Shown here in pieces: positions 8,947 to 17,102 of a stretch of DNA of 64,000 nucleotides. Under the pieces are notes generated by a model, which saw only the letters and a program-made list of their open reading frames with translations, did no database searches and was not told the DNA's origin. How positions within the stretch are numbered: the stretch's first letter is position 1; every line of letters begins with the position of its first letter. The position numbers and the translations under genes are program-made. This stretch comes from Mucilaginibacter sp. (GTDB taxonomy: Bacteria; Bacteroidota; Bacteroidia; Sphingobacteriales; Sphingobacteriaceae), in contig NZ_JAQBOF010000010.1 of NCBI RefSeq assembly GCF_028288185.1, positions 54,759 to 118,758 on the forward strand, given 5' to 3'.

Positions 8947-10419
8947 ATGAGCAAAGGCGTTATTAGTAAAGATGAAGATTATTCGCAATGGTATAACGAT
9001 TTGGTTATAAAAGCCGATATGGCTGAGTATTCGCCGGTTAGGGGTTGTATGATCATTAAACCGTACGGCTATTCTATTTGGGAAAAAATGCAAGCCGTGT
9101 TAGACAAAATGTTTAAAGACACTGGCCACAGCAACGCTTATTTCCCGCTGCTGATACCCAAATCCTTTTTCTCTAAAGAAGCCAGCCACGTAGAAGGCTT
9201 TGCAAAAGAGTGTGCTGTAGTAACCCATTACCGTTTAAAAAATGATGGTAACGGTAATATTATTGTTGATGAAGATGCTAAACTGGAGGAAGAATTAATT
9301 ATCCGCCCAACATCAGAAACTATTATCTGGAACACTTACCGCGGTTGGATCCAATCATACCGCGACCTGCCCATATTGGTTAACCAATGGGCCAACGTAA
9401 TGCGTTGGGAAATGCGTACCCGGTTGTTTTTACGCACCAGTGAGTTTTTATGGCAGGAAGGGCATACCGCCCACGCGACATCTGAGGAGGCCATAGCCGA
9501 AACCGAGCAAATGCTGGAAGTATATGCTGATTTTGTAGAGAACTGGCTGGCATTACCTGTAGTTAAAGGTCGCAAAACCCCTAACGAGCGTTTTGCAGGT
9601 GCGTTAGATACTTATTGCATTGAAGCGTTAATGCAGGATGGTAAAGCGTTGCAAGCAGGAACATCGCATTTTTTAGGGCAGAACTTTGCTAAAGCGTTCG
9701 ATGTTAAATTTACTAATAAAGAAAACAAACTGGATTATGTTTGGGCCACCTCATGGGGTGTTTCAACCCGTTTAATTGGGGCGTTGATCATGGCACACTC
9801 CGATGATGCCGGACTAGTATTGCCACCAAAACTGGCACCTATACAGGTTGTTGTAGTACCGATTTATAAACATGATGAAGAATTGGAGAACATCACGGCT
9901 TATGTAAATGAATTAAGTAAAACACTGAAAGCTAAAGATATATCAGTTAAGTTTGATAAACGCGATACCCATCGCCCCGGTGCTAAATTTGCCGAGTATG
10001 AGTTAAAAGGCGTACCACTGCGTGTAGCCATAGGCAGCCGCGATATGCAGAACGGAACAGTTGAACTGGCCCGTAGAGATACAAAGACTAAAGAAACTGT
10101 TAACCAGGAAGGGCTTGCTGAACATATTGAAGCATTGTTAGAAGAAATTCAAACAAACATCTATCAAAAGGCCGCCAACTTCCGTACTGAAAACACTACC
10201 GAGGTTGACACTTACGAAGAGTTTAAACGCCTGCTGGACGAAAAACCGGGATTCCTTTTAGCACATTGGGATGGCACATCAGAAACGGAACAAAAAATAA
10301 AAGACGAAACCAAAGCTACTATCCGTTGTATTCCTTTAGATAATAAGCAGGAAGAGGGTAAGTGTATTTTGACCGGGAAGCCAAGTATCCAGAGGGTTTT
10401 GTTTGCAAGAGCCTATTAG
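8947..10419 (+). CDS. proS: Prolyl-tRNA synthetase (short, archaeal/eukaryote-like form)
   Basis: Class II aminoacyl-tRNA synthetase charging tRNA-Pro. The 490-residue length and order of domains match the short form without the inserted editing domain found in E. coli-type ProS. Class II motifs are visible: the [15 protein letters not shown] region (motif 1 area), [12 protein letters not shown], and [15 protein letters not shown] (motif 2). Later come [14 protein letters not shown] and an anticodon-binding domain from about 300 (IQVVVVPIY). It ends with the typical C-terminal zinc-like region in reduced form and an aromatic end (FARAY). A large palindrome follows it. Confidence 0.96.
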   Translation: MSKGVISKDEDYSQWYNDLVIKADMAEYSPVRGCMIIKPYGYSIWEKMQAVLDKMFKDTGHSNAYFPLLIPKSFFSKEASHVEGFAKECAVVTHYRLKNDGNGNIIVDEDAKLEEELIIRPTSETIIWNTYRGWIQSYRDLPILVNQWANVMRWEMRTRLFLRTSEFLWQEGHTAHATSEEAIAETEQMLEVYADFVENWLALPVVKGRKTPNERFAGALDTYCIEALMQDGKALQAGTSHFLGQNFAKAFDVKFTNKENKLDYVWATSWGVSTRLIGALIMAHSDDAGLVLPPKLAPIQVVVVPIYKHDEELENITAYVNELSKTLKAKDISVKFDKRDTHRPGAKFAEYELKGVPLRVAIGSRDMQNGTVELARRDTKTKETVNQEGLAEHIEALLEEIQTNIYQKAANFRTENTTEVDTYEEFKRLLDEKPGFLLAHWDGTSETEQKIKDETKATIRCIPLDNKQEEGKCILTGKPSIQRVLFARAY

Positions 10420-10482
10420 CCCTGATGTCACGGAAGATAGAGTAATAAGAGAATAAATATTGGGTAGTGCTACTGACACGCC

Positions 10483-10576
10483 CGTCATTGCGAGGAACGA
10501 AGCAATCTCTACATAGGACAGCCAATCTGCATATTGATTAGCAAGTGCAGAGATTGCTTCGTTCCTCGCAATGACG
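10483..10576. repeat. Long REP-like palindrome with 28-bp stem
   Basis: Arms 10483-10510 and 10549-10576 are perfect 28-nt inverted repeats beginning CGTCATTGCGAGGAACG. The 38-nt loop contains a smaller imperfect hairpin (GCCAATC with GATTAGC). T8 follows at 10578-10585, so it can also end proS transcription. The GTCATTGCGAGGAACGAAGC core is a widespread dispersed bacterial repeat, whose translation (IARNEAIS / EIASFLAMT) often yields false ORFs. No transposase is nearby. Confidence 0.9.
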
Positions 10577-10608
10577 CTTTTTTTAACTGTAAATAAAAAA
10601 GTATCACC

Positions 10609-11748
10609 ATGAAATTTGCGACTAAGGCAATACACGCGGGCCAGGAACCTGATCCATCAACTGGCGCCGTGATGACACCGATATACCAGACATCTACCTA
10701 CTGGCAAAAATCGCCGGGTGATCACCAGGGGTATGAGTACTCGCGTGGTACAAACCCAACCCGTAAGGCTTTAGAGAATTGTTTAGCAGCCTTGGAGAAC
10801 GCGCAGTTTGGCTTAGCCTTTTCAAGCGGAATGGGTGCTACTGATGCTGTTATGAAGCTGTTGATGCCTGGCGATGAGGTAATTACCGGTAATGACCTGT
10901 ACGGCGGCTCATACCGTATGTTCACTAAAATATTTGCTAATTATGGTATCAAGTTTCATTTCCTGGACTTGTCTAACCCGGATATTATCCGTGAGTATAC
11001 CAACGCCAATACTAAGCTGATCTGGATAGAAACACCAACTAATCCAACTATGCAGATCGTGGATATAGCGGCGGTAACTAAAATCGGTAAGGAAAAAGGT
11101 TTGTTGACCGTAGTTGATAACACCTTTGCTTCTCCATACTTACAAAATCCTATTGATCTGGGGGCTGATGTGGTAATGCATTCGGTAACCAAATATATAG
11201 GCGGGCACTCTGATGTTGTGATGGGTGCTTTGATGTTAAATGACGAGGATCTTTATAAACGCCTTTGGTTCATTTATAACTCGTGCGGCGCTACACCGGG
11301 GCCAATGGATAGTTTTTTGGTGTTACGCGGTATTAAAACGCTGCACCTGCGTATGAAAGCGCATTGCGAGAATGGCCGTAAAATAGCCGAGTTCCTGAAA
11401 ACGCACCCTAAGGTGGATAAGATCTATTGGCCGGGCTTTACCGACCATCCAAACCACGAGATCGCCAAAAAACAAATGCGCGATTTTGGCGGGATGATAT
11501 CAATTACTCTGAAAGGTGCCGATCTGAAAGAGACGTTCCGAATAGCATCATCATTCAAAGTATTTGCGTTGGCCGAATCCTTAGGAGGAGTAGAGTCGCT
11601 AATCAATCACCCGGTTACCATGACGCACGCTTCCATACCTAAAGATGCCCGTGAAAAGGTGGGCGTGGTTGATAACCTGTTACGTTTAAGCGTAGGAGTA
11701 GAGGATGTAGATGACTTGCTGGATGATTTGAAACAGGCACTTTCTTAA
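10609..11748 (+). CDS. Cystathionine gamma-synthase/lyase-family PLP enzyme
   Basis: A 379-residue trans-sulfuration enzyme of the Cys/Met metabolism PLP family (fold type I). The PLP lysine is predicted to be Lys195 in the HSVTKYIGGH motif. The YSRGTNPTR block (44-52), SSGMGAT (72-78), ETPTNPT (141-147) and SLGGVESL region near the C-terminus are all present. The sequence best fits a cystathionine gamma-synthase or gamma-lyase, and the two cannot be separated by eye. A second family member (metZ) is at 45.7 kb. It stands alone, with the palindromic repeat upstream and a hairpin downstream. Confidence 0.88.
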   Translation: MKFATKAIHAGQEPDPSTGAVMTPIYQTSTYWQKSPGDHQGYEYSRGTNPTRKALENCLAALENAQFGLAFSSGMGATDAVMKLLMPGDEVITGNDLYGGSYRMFTKIFANYGIKFHFLDLSNPDIIREYTNANTKLIWIETPTNPTMQIVDIAAVTKIGKEKGLLTVVDNTFASPYLQNPIDLGADVVMHSVTKYIGGHSDVVMGALMLNDEDLYKRLWFIYNSCGATPGPMDSFLVLRGIKTLHLRMKAHCENGRKIAEFLKTHPKVDKIYWPGFTDHPNHEIAKKQMRDFGGMISITLKGADLKETFRIASSFKVFALAESLGGVESLINHPVTMTHASIPKDAREKVGVVDNLLRLSVGVEDVDDLLDDLKQALS

Positions 11749-11770
11749 ACTTGGTAAATAGGTAAAAAGC

Positions 11771-11802
11771 TAAAGTGATTCATATATTTGTGAATCACTT
11801 TA
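11771..11802. terminator. Perfect hairpin made from the AGTGATTCA motif
   Basis: A 12-bp perfect stem (TAAAGTGATTCA with TGAATCACTTTA) encloses an 8-nt loop. It starts 22 nt after the PLP-enzyme stop, between convergent genes. An A/T-rich flank on each side lets it act as a bidirectional terminator. The same 9-mer builds the repeat clusters at 2.4-2.6 kb and 53.9 kb. Confidence 0.65.
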
Positions 11803-11876
11803 AAAATCCTTTCAACTTTACACTGAAAAGCTTTTTCGTGACCTTGGGAGTGGTTCGAACCCTCGATCCACTGATT
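11802..11876 (-). pseudogene. Decayed tRNA-Lys 3'-half plus terminator copy
   Basis: This 75-nt stretch aligns with 13718-13792, which is the terminator and 3' half of the intact tRNA-Lys. By eye there are about six substitutions and three 1-nt indels. The tRNA part (11840-11876) keeps the TTCGAAC T-loop but has a mismatch in the T-stem and an extra base in the acceptor strand. Similarity stops at the anticodon stem-loop, so it cannot be a functional tRNA. Same orientation as the intact gene. Confidence 0.75.
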
Positions 11877-11995
11877 GTTGGGCTTGGCTCAAACCACTTC
11901 TTTATAAGGTAAAATGTTGGATATAGCTCCTTGCCATGTATCCATATTCACGCCTAACTTTGCTGTAATGATTATGTATATTCTCCTCGCCTTAT

Positions 11996-13093
11996 CTACG
12001 CCTTAAACGTGATTGTAAATGTAGCACCTTCATTAATACGGCTGTCAATATCGATATGACCACCCAGGCTTGTTAAATGATTGTGCACCAAATACAAGCC
12101 GATGCCTTTGCTGTCTTTATTATCATGAAACGTTTGGTTAAACCCAAAGATCCGACCTTGCACTTTTTCCATATCAAATCCAAGGCCCTCATCTTTAAAT
12201 ATCAACTTAACTATTCCATTCACTTTTTCGCTGTGCAAAGAAATTTTAGGATAGGTATTAGGCTTTGCGTATTTAATTGAATTGGAGAGTAGGTTGAGGA
12301 ATATACTGTCTAAATAGGCTTTGTTAAAATTTATAACATCCGCCCTCTTAAAATCTGAAGTAATCTCGGTTTTAGTGTCGATTATCAATGACCGTAACAA
12401 TCTTTGGACTGTGTTAAAAGATTCTGTTAAGCTTACCTCGCTTACTTCTATATTTAAACTCTTTTTTTGTATTAGCACATCTACGTAATTGTTTAAAGTA
12501 TTGCGAAGATTCTCCGTAGATTTTTTTAATATACTTAATAATTCAACTACCTCTTCGTTATCAACGGTTTGCTCATCGATTATGCTAAATATAGAAAGTA
12601 AACTATTTACCGGTGACCGGAGATCGTGTGCAGTAGTATAGGCCAATTGTTTAAGTTCGTTATTTGTTTTTGTAAGATTGGTAAGTAATAGGTTTCTATC
12701 TTCTTCGAGTCGTTTTTTGTGGGTGATGTTTTTGGCTATTGCAAATACTAACTGTTGCTCTTCTATTCCTATAGATGTCCAAGACAGCCATACAATATCG
12801 CCCGATTTTGTTAGGTACCGATTTTCGAAATTTATTAGCGGAACAGATCTTTTGATAGACTCCCGACTTTCATTAGTGGCAGCTTTGTCCTCGAGATAAA
12901 CAAATTCATTTATTGGTTTTGATAATAACTCATCTTGGGTATACCCCAATGTTTTTGACACTGCCGGATTGATCTTTTTGAAAAAACCATCATATCCGGC
13001 AATGCAGATCATATCTGGCGATGATTGAACAAAAAGATCCAGGTCAAATGTTTCATTGGAGAGCAAATGGGTCAAATCTTTAGCAGCGTTCAT
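11996..13093 (-). CDS. PAS-domain sensor histidine kinase (soluble)
   Basis: A 365-residue kinase without membrane segments. An N-terminal PAS domain (about 17-125, with PDMICIAGYDGFFKKINPA and LSWTSIGIEE) is followed by a short coiled linker. The dimerisation/phosphoacceptor helix has His156 in AHDLRSPVNS. The ATPase domain shows an N-box (LLSNSIKYAKP), a G1 box (FKDEGLGFDME) and a G2 box (KGIGLYLVHNH). No response regulator is adjacent, so it is an orphan. It sits inside the segment bracketed by tRNA-Lys repeats, which suggests acquisition by transfer. A 37-codon ORF ends 6 nt before its start. Confidence 0.9.
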   Translation of the reverse strand: MNAAKDLTHLLSNETFDLDLFVQSSPDMICIAGYDGFFKKINPAVSKTLGYTQDELLSKPINEFVYLEDKAATNESRESIKRSVPLINFENRYLTKSGDIVWLSWTSIGIEEQQLVFAIAKNITHKKRLEEDRNLLLTNLTKTNNELKQLAYTTAHDLRSPVNSLLSIFSIIDEQTVDNEEVVELLSILKKSTENLRNTLNNYVDVLIQKKSLNIEVSEVSLTESFNTVQRLLRSLIIDTKTEITSDFKRADVINFNKAYLDSIFLNLLSNSIKYAKPNTYPKISLHSEKVNGIVKLIFKDEGLGFDMEKVQGRIFGFNQTFHDNKDSKGIGLYLVHNHLTSLGGHIDIDSRINEGATFTITFKA

Positions 13094-13099
13094 CTTAGT

Positions 13100-13213
13100 T
13101 TATTTAGTAACCGTTAGGCGAGTATCATCATAGTCAATGTTTTCAAATTTAGATATTACTTTATTAACAAATTCATTTGCTTGAATTCCGTAACCTGTTG
13201 ATTTGAGGCTCAT
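13100..13213 (-). CDS. Possible 37-residue small ORF upstream of the kinase
   Basis: An ATG-initiated ORF on the minus strand encodes a 37-residue peptide starting MSLKSTGYGIQANEF and ending DYDDTRLTVTK. Its stop lies 6 nt before the PAS-kinase ATG. The composition is protein-like (balanced, hydrophilic, few rare codons), and the spacing would suit translational coupling. I do not recognise a family. It could equally be the remnant of a longer gene or a chance ORF. Confidence 0.3.
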   Translation of the reverse strand: MSLKSTGYGIQANEFVNKVISKFENIDYDDTRLTVTK

Positions 13214-13271
13214 ATAGTTTTTTAATAAGTTTTGGTTTCATATAATGTAGTTCAAATAATTACGATTATTG

Positions 13272-13474
13272 TTAATCTACCATCAATTCGGATGCGGGAC
13301 TTATAGCATTTTTAGGTAGCTGAAAAAATGGAAGCGTGTTAGGAGTCAACGTAAAAGCAGGACTAGTATCTCTAATGCATTTATATGTCGCGCCCATATA
13401 TCGATAAACTATTTCTCCTACATTAATGTTTTATCCAGCCAATATTCATCTTTAGTTACCTGCCTGATTATCAT
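13272..13474 (-). pseudogene. Frameshifted small gene (about 66 residues)
   Basis: Reading from the ATG at 13474, the minus strand encodes MIIRQVTKDEYWLDKTL and then stops at TAG. If one base is restored near 13423-13427 (ACATTA-ATGTA to ACATTA-AATGTA), the frame continues as NVGEIVYRYMGATYKCI and runs to a stop at 13272-13274, ending in LPFFQLPKNAI-type sequence. The two halves read as one protein of a small Bacteroidota type (a G-E-x-V-Y-x-Y-x-G-A-T-Y-x-C-I core recalled from memory). A single-base deletion or a sequencing error explains the break. It lies in the tRNA-Lys-bracketed segment. Confidence 0.5.
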
Positions 13475-13552
13475 ATTTTAGGTTTAGTTGAGTCCATAAA
13501 TGCAATCTAATAATAATTATTATAATTGGTAACGGATATTATTTGTAGAGGT

Positions 13553-13672
13553 TTAAAACAAACTTCCTTGAGCGGCAATGATTAGTTGTGATGCTTTTGT
13601 CAGTTTAAAATTTTTCTCAAATGTTGATTTGGCATCATTCCCTTTAAAGGATGAAGCCAAATATAACTTAAC
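13553..13672 (-). other. Open reading fragment without a start
   Basis: A 39-codon open stretch ending at TAA (13553-13555) reads VKLYLASSFKGNDAK ... LTKASQLIIAAQGSLF. It is preceded in frame by TGA with no good start. It looks protein-like and may be the tail of a gene lost from the relic segment, but a stretch this long can arise by chance in AT-rich DNA. Together with 13094-13271 and 13475-13552 it fills the gap between the kinase and tRNA-Lys, where I see nothing else. Confidence 0.2.
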
Positions 13673-13719
13673 TCAGGTTCTGCAAACTCATAGAATAGAA
13701 TGGCTCTGACTTGTCATAA

Positions 13720-13753
13720 AAAAGCCTTCCAACTTTTACGCTGAAAGGCTTTT
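13720..13753 (-). terminator. Rho-independent terminator of tRNA-Lys
   Basis: A 9-bp stem (AAAAGCCTT with AAGGCTTTT) begins 3 nt after the tRNA 3' end and is followed on the minus strand by a run of Ts. A decayed copy accompanies the tRNA fragment at 11.8 kb. Confidence 0.8.
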
Positions 13754-13755
13754 CG

Positions 13756-13828
13756 TGACCTGGGAGGGGTTCGAACCCTCGACCCACTGATTAAGAGTCA
13801 GTTGCTCTACCAGCTGAGCTACCAAGTC
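13756..13828 (-). tRNA. tRNA-Lys (anticodon CTT)
   Basis: A 73-nt cloverleaf on the minus strand. The acceptor GACTTGG pairs with CCAGGTC (one G-T pair), and the D-arm is GCTC...GAGC. The anticodon stem ACTGA/TCAGT carries loop CTCTTAA, giving anticodon CTT. The T-arm is GAGGG-TTCGAAC-CCCTC, the discriminator is A, and no CCA is encoded. Its 3' end faces the relic segment ending at the tRNA fragment at 11.8 kb, the geometry expected of an integration site. Confidence 0.95.
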
Positions 13829-13916
13829 TGATTGTTTGTTCGTGGGGTGGCAAATATAGCGCAATAAATTTATATTTACCGAAACATATCCGCCCGGATA
13901 ATTAATAAAACCGAAT

Positions 13917-15356
13917 ATGAAGATAAGGCACCAGATGAAGTTATGGTTAGCAATGGTTTGTTTGTTCCCCGTATTATTGAAAGCGCAATCGATCAATAAT
14001 TTCAACAATAAAGGCGAACAATTAACCAAGTTTAGCAAGCTGGGCGATGCCGTTGACGCGCACGATGGCGAGATAGCCTACTTTAATGGTGTTTACTATT
14101 TGTACGGTACCAGTTATGGTTGTGGTTTTGAATGGGGACATAAAGACGCGCCATTTTGCGGATTTATGGTCTACTCATCAAAAGACATGGTGACGTGGAC
14201 AAACAAGGGCATGCTGTTTGATGCTTCGACACCTATATGGCAAACCCGCTGCAATGGCAATACTTATGGGTGCTTTCGTCCGCATGTTATCTACAATAAA
14301 AATACTAAGCTATATGTGCTTTGGATCAATGTTTATGATAACCAGGTTGGCTACCGGGTATTCACCAGCAAAACCCCGGTTGGGCCTTTTATAGAAAAAG
14401 ATCAGCCCAAACTCGCCGTTAATGGCACCGCCCCTGTTGCCGGCCTAAACAATGGCGACCATGACACTTTTGTAGATGATGACGGCACCGCCTACCTGGC
14501 CTATACCGACTGGCGCGCAAAAGGCGCCATAGCTATAGAGCAATTAAGTGCCGATTACTTAACCGGCATGGGTAAAGTTGTACAAGCGGTAACCGCCGCC
14601 CGTACTGAAGCGCCTGCACTGTTTAAGCGCAAAGGTATTTATTACCTGGTTTACTCTGACCCAAATTGTGGTTATTGTTCGGGTACCGGCGCATCATATC
14701 GTACGGCTAAGTCACCATTAGGGCCGTGGTCTGACGGGATAAAGATCAGTGATAACTCTTGTGGCGGGCAGCCATCGTTTGTATCATCTATCAAACTAAA
14801 GTCGGGCGATGTATTCCTGTTCGGCAGTGATTTGTGGAACAAGGCGGCTAAAAATGAGTCGCTGGCTAACTATTACTGGGCCCCGCTAAGTTTTGCTGCT
14901 GATGGTTCTATTAACCCGATAGTTTGCCAAAACACGGTAGCCATACCATCGGCAGTAAATAAAAAAAACAAGCCAACTAACTATGCGCCAGGATGTGATA
15001 TTAGTAATGGTATTAAGCGCACCCAAACATTTAAAGCGACAAAAACAGGGTTATTAAGCGAGGTAAGTATATCAGCATTTAAAAATACCTATCCGGATGC
15101 TGATCTGCTAATTGAAATAGGAGAGGCAGGCAACGACAAAACGCTAAGTTCATCAACTATCAAAGTTGATAAAATGAGCTGGTCGCCAAAGAATATGATT
15201 ATCCATCCAAAAATAAAAATTACAGCAGGTAAAAGCTATACTATAGCAATAAGCTCAACTACAACAAAGGGATGTTTCGGGTTAGAATATGACAGGTCGA
15301 CAAAGGATAGCGCCGAACCTGGATTCTTATATCAAACAAGTATAACGGCCCGTTAA
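13917..15356 (+). CDS. Secreted GH43-type glycoside hydrolase with C-terminal sandwich domain
   Basis: A 479-residue exported protein with a signal peptide ending near LLKAQ. The N-terminal five-bladed beta-propeller (about 40-330) shows the GH43 catalytic triad by motif: base Asp50 in AHDGEIAYFNGVYYLYGT, modulator Asp183 in GDHDTFVDDDG, and acid Glu231 in RTEAPALFKRKG. The C-terminal 130 residues look like a beta-sandwich, perhaps carbohydrate-binding. GH43 enzymes act on arabinan, xylan or galactan side chains, and the substrate here cannot be fixed. It starts 89 nt past tRNA-Lys, opposite strand, and is not part of the 47-60 kb hydrolase cluster. Confidence 0.85.
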   Translation: MKIRHQMKLWLAMVCLFPVLLKAQSINNFNNKGEQLTKFSKLGDAVDAHDGEIAYFNGVYYLYGTSYGCGFEWGHKDAPFCGFMVYSSKDMVTWTNKGMLFDASTPIWQTRCNGNTYGCFRPHVIYNKNTKLYVLWINVYDNQVGYRVFTSKTPVGPFIEKDQPKLAVNGTAPVAGLNNGDHDTFVDDDGTAYLAYTDWRAKGAIAIEQLSADYLTGMGKVVQAVTAARTEAPALFKRKGIYYLVYSDPNCGYCSGTGASYRTAKSPLGPWSDGIKISDNSCGGQPSFVSSIKLKSGDVFLFGSDLWNKAAKNESLANYYWAPLSFAADGSINPIVCQNTVAIPSAVNKKNKPTNYAPGCDISNGIKRTQTFKATKTGLLSEVSISAFKNTYPDADLLIEIGEAGNDKTLSSSTIKVDKMSWSPKNMIIHPKIKITAGKSYTIAISSTTTKGCFGLEYDRSTKDSAEPGFLYQTSITAR

Positions 15357-15382
15357 GTCAGGCTGTTATACTTGTTTGTGAT

Positions 15383-17011
15383 TTACGCCATAGCGTATAG
15401 TTCGTCTTTTTGTTTTTGTACGGCATCGCTGTTGATGTATTCGTCATACGTCATCAGTTTATCGATGATACCCCCTGGTGTTAGCTCTATAATACGGTTA
15501 GCAACGGTCTCCACCAACTCATGATCTCGCGAGGTGAACAGGATAGTGCCTCTAAAGTCCTTCATGCCATTATTTAGGGCAGTGATAGATTCCAGGTCCA
15601 GGTGATTGGTAGGCTCGTCAAACATCAGCAAATTGGCCGATTGCAGCATCATGCGGCTAAACATGCAACGCATTTTTTCGCCACCTGATAATACACTGCT
15701 TTTCTTCAACACTTCCTCGCCCGAAAATAGCATCCGGCCCAGGAAACCACGAATAAACTGATCATCCTTTTCGCCCGGCGAATACTCGCGCAACCAGTCG
15801 ATCAGGTTATCGTTCTTACCCTTGAAGTAATCTGTATTATCCATCGGGATATCGGCAGGGTTAATGGTTACGCCCCATTTAAATTCGCCTTTATAATCCT
15901 TATCACGACCGGTTAATATATTGTAAAAAGCAGTAGTGGCTAAACTGTTGTTGGATAGCACCGCGATCTTATCGCCTTTATTAACCATTAAACGGATGTC
16001 GCTAAATAAGGTCTCGCCATTTAGTTTTTTGCTTAAACCTTCTATCTGTAAGATTTGGTCGCCGGCCTCACGGCCAAGGTTGTTAAATATAATCCCCGGA
16101 TATTTACGGTTTGATGGTTGGATCTCATCCAGGTTGATCTTATCCAAAGCCTTTTTACGACTGGTAGCTTGTTTTGATTTTGACGCATTCGCGCTAAACC
16201 TGCGGATAAACTCCTGCAACTCTTTAACCCTGTCCTCAGTCTTTTTATTCTGATCAGAACGTTGTTTCAAAGCCAACTGGCTCGATTCGTACCAGAATGA
16301 ATAGTTACCAGTGTAGATAGTCATTTTAGCAAAGTCGATATCCACCACATGCGTACATACGGTATCCAGGAAGTGCCTATCGTGAGATACAACTAATACA
16401 ATAGCTTCGTAACTTGCCAGAAAATCTTCTAACCAGCTAACGGTATGGATATCCAAATCGTTGGTAGGCTCATCTAATAGCAATATATCGGGGTTGCCAA
16501 AAAGTGCTTGTGCTAATAACACACGTACTTTTTGAGTGTTATCTAAGTCTTTAACTAATTGGTAATGAAATTCTTCTTTAATGCCTAAGTTACTTAATAG
16601 GGTAGCGGCATTGCTTTCTGCGTTCCAGCCATCCATTTCGGCAAAAAGGTTTTCCAGTTCGCCGGCACGTTCGCCATCGGCATCGCTAAAATCTTCTTTT
16701 AAGTAGATGGCATCCTTTTCTTTCATGATGGCATACATCTCTTTGTGTCCCATCATCACTGTTTCAATGACAGTAAATTCATCAAACGCGTAATGATTTT
16801 GGCTTAAAACCGCCATACGTTCGCCGGGGGTAAAGCTTACCTGCCCGCCGGTGGGGTCAATTTCGCCCGAAAGTATTTTAAGGAATGTTGATTTACCCGC
16901 ACCGTTGGCACCAATAATGCCATAACAGTTACCCTGGGTAAATTTTAAGTTAACGTCTTCAAATAATGTACGCTTACCGTAGCGTAAAGATAGATTGGAT
17001 ACCGAGATCAT
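15383..17011 (-). CDS. ABC-F family ATPase (YbiT-like)
   Basis: A 542-residue cytosolic protein with two ABC ATPase domains and no membrane segment, the ABC-F layout of ribosome-associated translation factors. Domain 1 has Walker A GANGAGKST, signature and Walker B LLLDEPTNDLD. A charged linker (about 240-300) follows. Domain 2 has LSGGEKMR and MFDEPTNHLD, but its Walker A is degenerate (LSNNSLATTAF, with no GK-S/T). It is closest to the YbiT-type subgroup. A TAnnTTTG box lies 20 nt before the ATG. Antibiotic resistance is not indicated. Confidence 0.9.
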   Translation of the reverse strand: MISVSNLSLRYGKRTLFEDVNLKFTQGNCYGIIGANGAGKSTFLKILSGEIDPTGGQVSFTPGERMAVLSQNHYAFDEFTVIETVMMGHKEMYAIMKEKDAIYLKEDFSDADGERAGELENLFAEMDGWNAESNAATLLSNLGIKEEFHYQLVKDLDNTQKVRVLLAQALFGNPDILLLDEPTNDLDIHTVSWLEDFLASYEAIVLVVSHDRHFLDTVCTHVVDIDFAKMTIYTGNYSFWYESSQLALKQRSDQNKKTEDRVKELQEFIRRFSANASKSKQATSRKKALDKINLDEIQPSNRKYPGIIFNNLGREAGDQILQIEGLSKKLNGETLFSDIRLMVNKGDKIAVLSNNSLATTAFYNILTGRDKDYKGEFKWGVTINPADIPMDNTDYFKGKNDNLIDWLREYSPGEKDDQFIRGFLGRMLFSGEEVLKKSSVLSGGEKMRCMFSRMMLQSANLLMFDEPTNHLDLESITALNNGMKDFRGTILFTSRDHELVETVANRIIELTPGGIIDKLMTYDEYINSDAVQKQKDELYAMA

Positions 17012-17031
17012 GCTGCACCTGTAATTTGGCG

Positions 17032-17039
17032 CAAAGGTA
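17032..17039 (-). promoter_or_regulatory. Candidate -7 promoter box for the ABC-F gene
   Basis: TACCTTTG on the minus strand is an exact TAnnTTTG match, 20 nt before the start codon. No clear TTTG -33 element is seen. Confidence 0.5.
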
Positions 17040-17102
17040 AGGATTTTTAAAGATTAGCGGGTTAAAGATTAGAGATTAGTTATTAAAGACGGTACTGGCT
17101 TA

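Noticed and set aside
10336..10635. Minus-strand 99-codon ORF downstream of proS
   Set aside because: Its centre is the translated GTCATTGCGAGGAACG palindrome (IARNEAIS ... EIASFLAMT), a well-known source of false ORFs. It also runs antisense into proS.
11996..13093. Active two-component system with a local response regulator
   Set aside because: No receiver-domain gene is adjacent, so only an orphan kinase can be claimed.
13736..14038. Minus-strand 100-codon ORF over tRNA-Lys and the GH43 start
   Set aside because: It spans the tRNA gene and terminator and lies antisense to the GH43 signal peptide.
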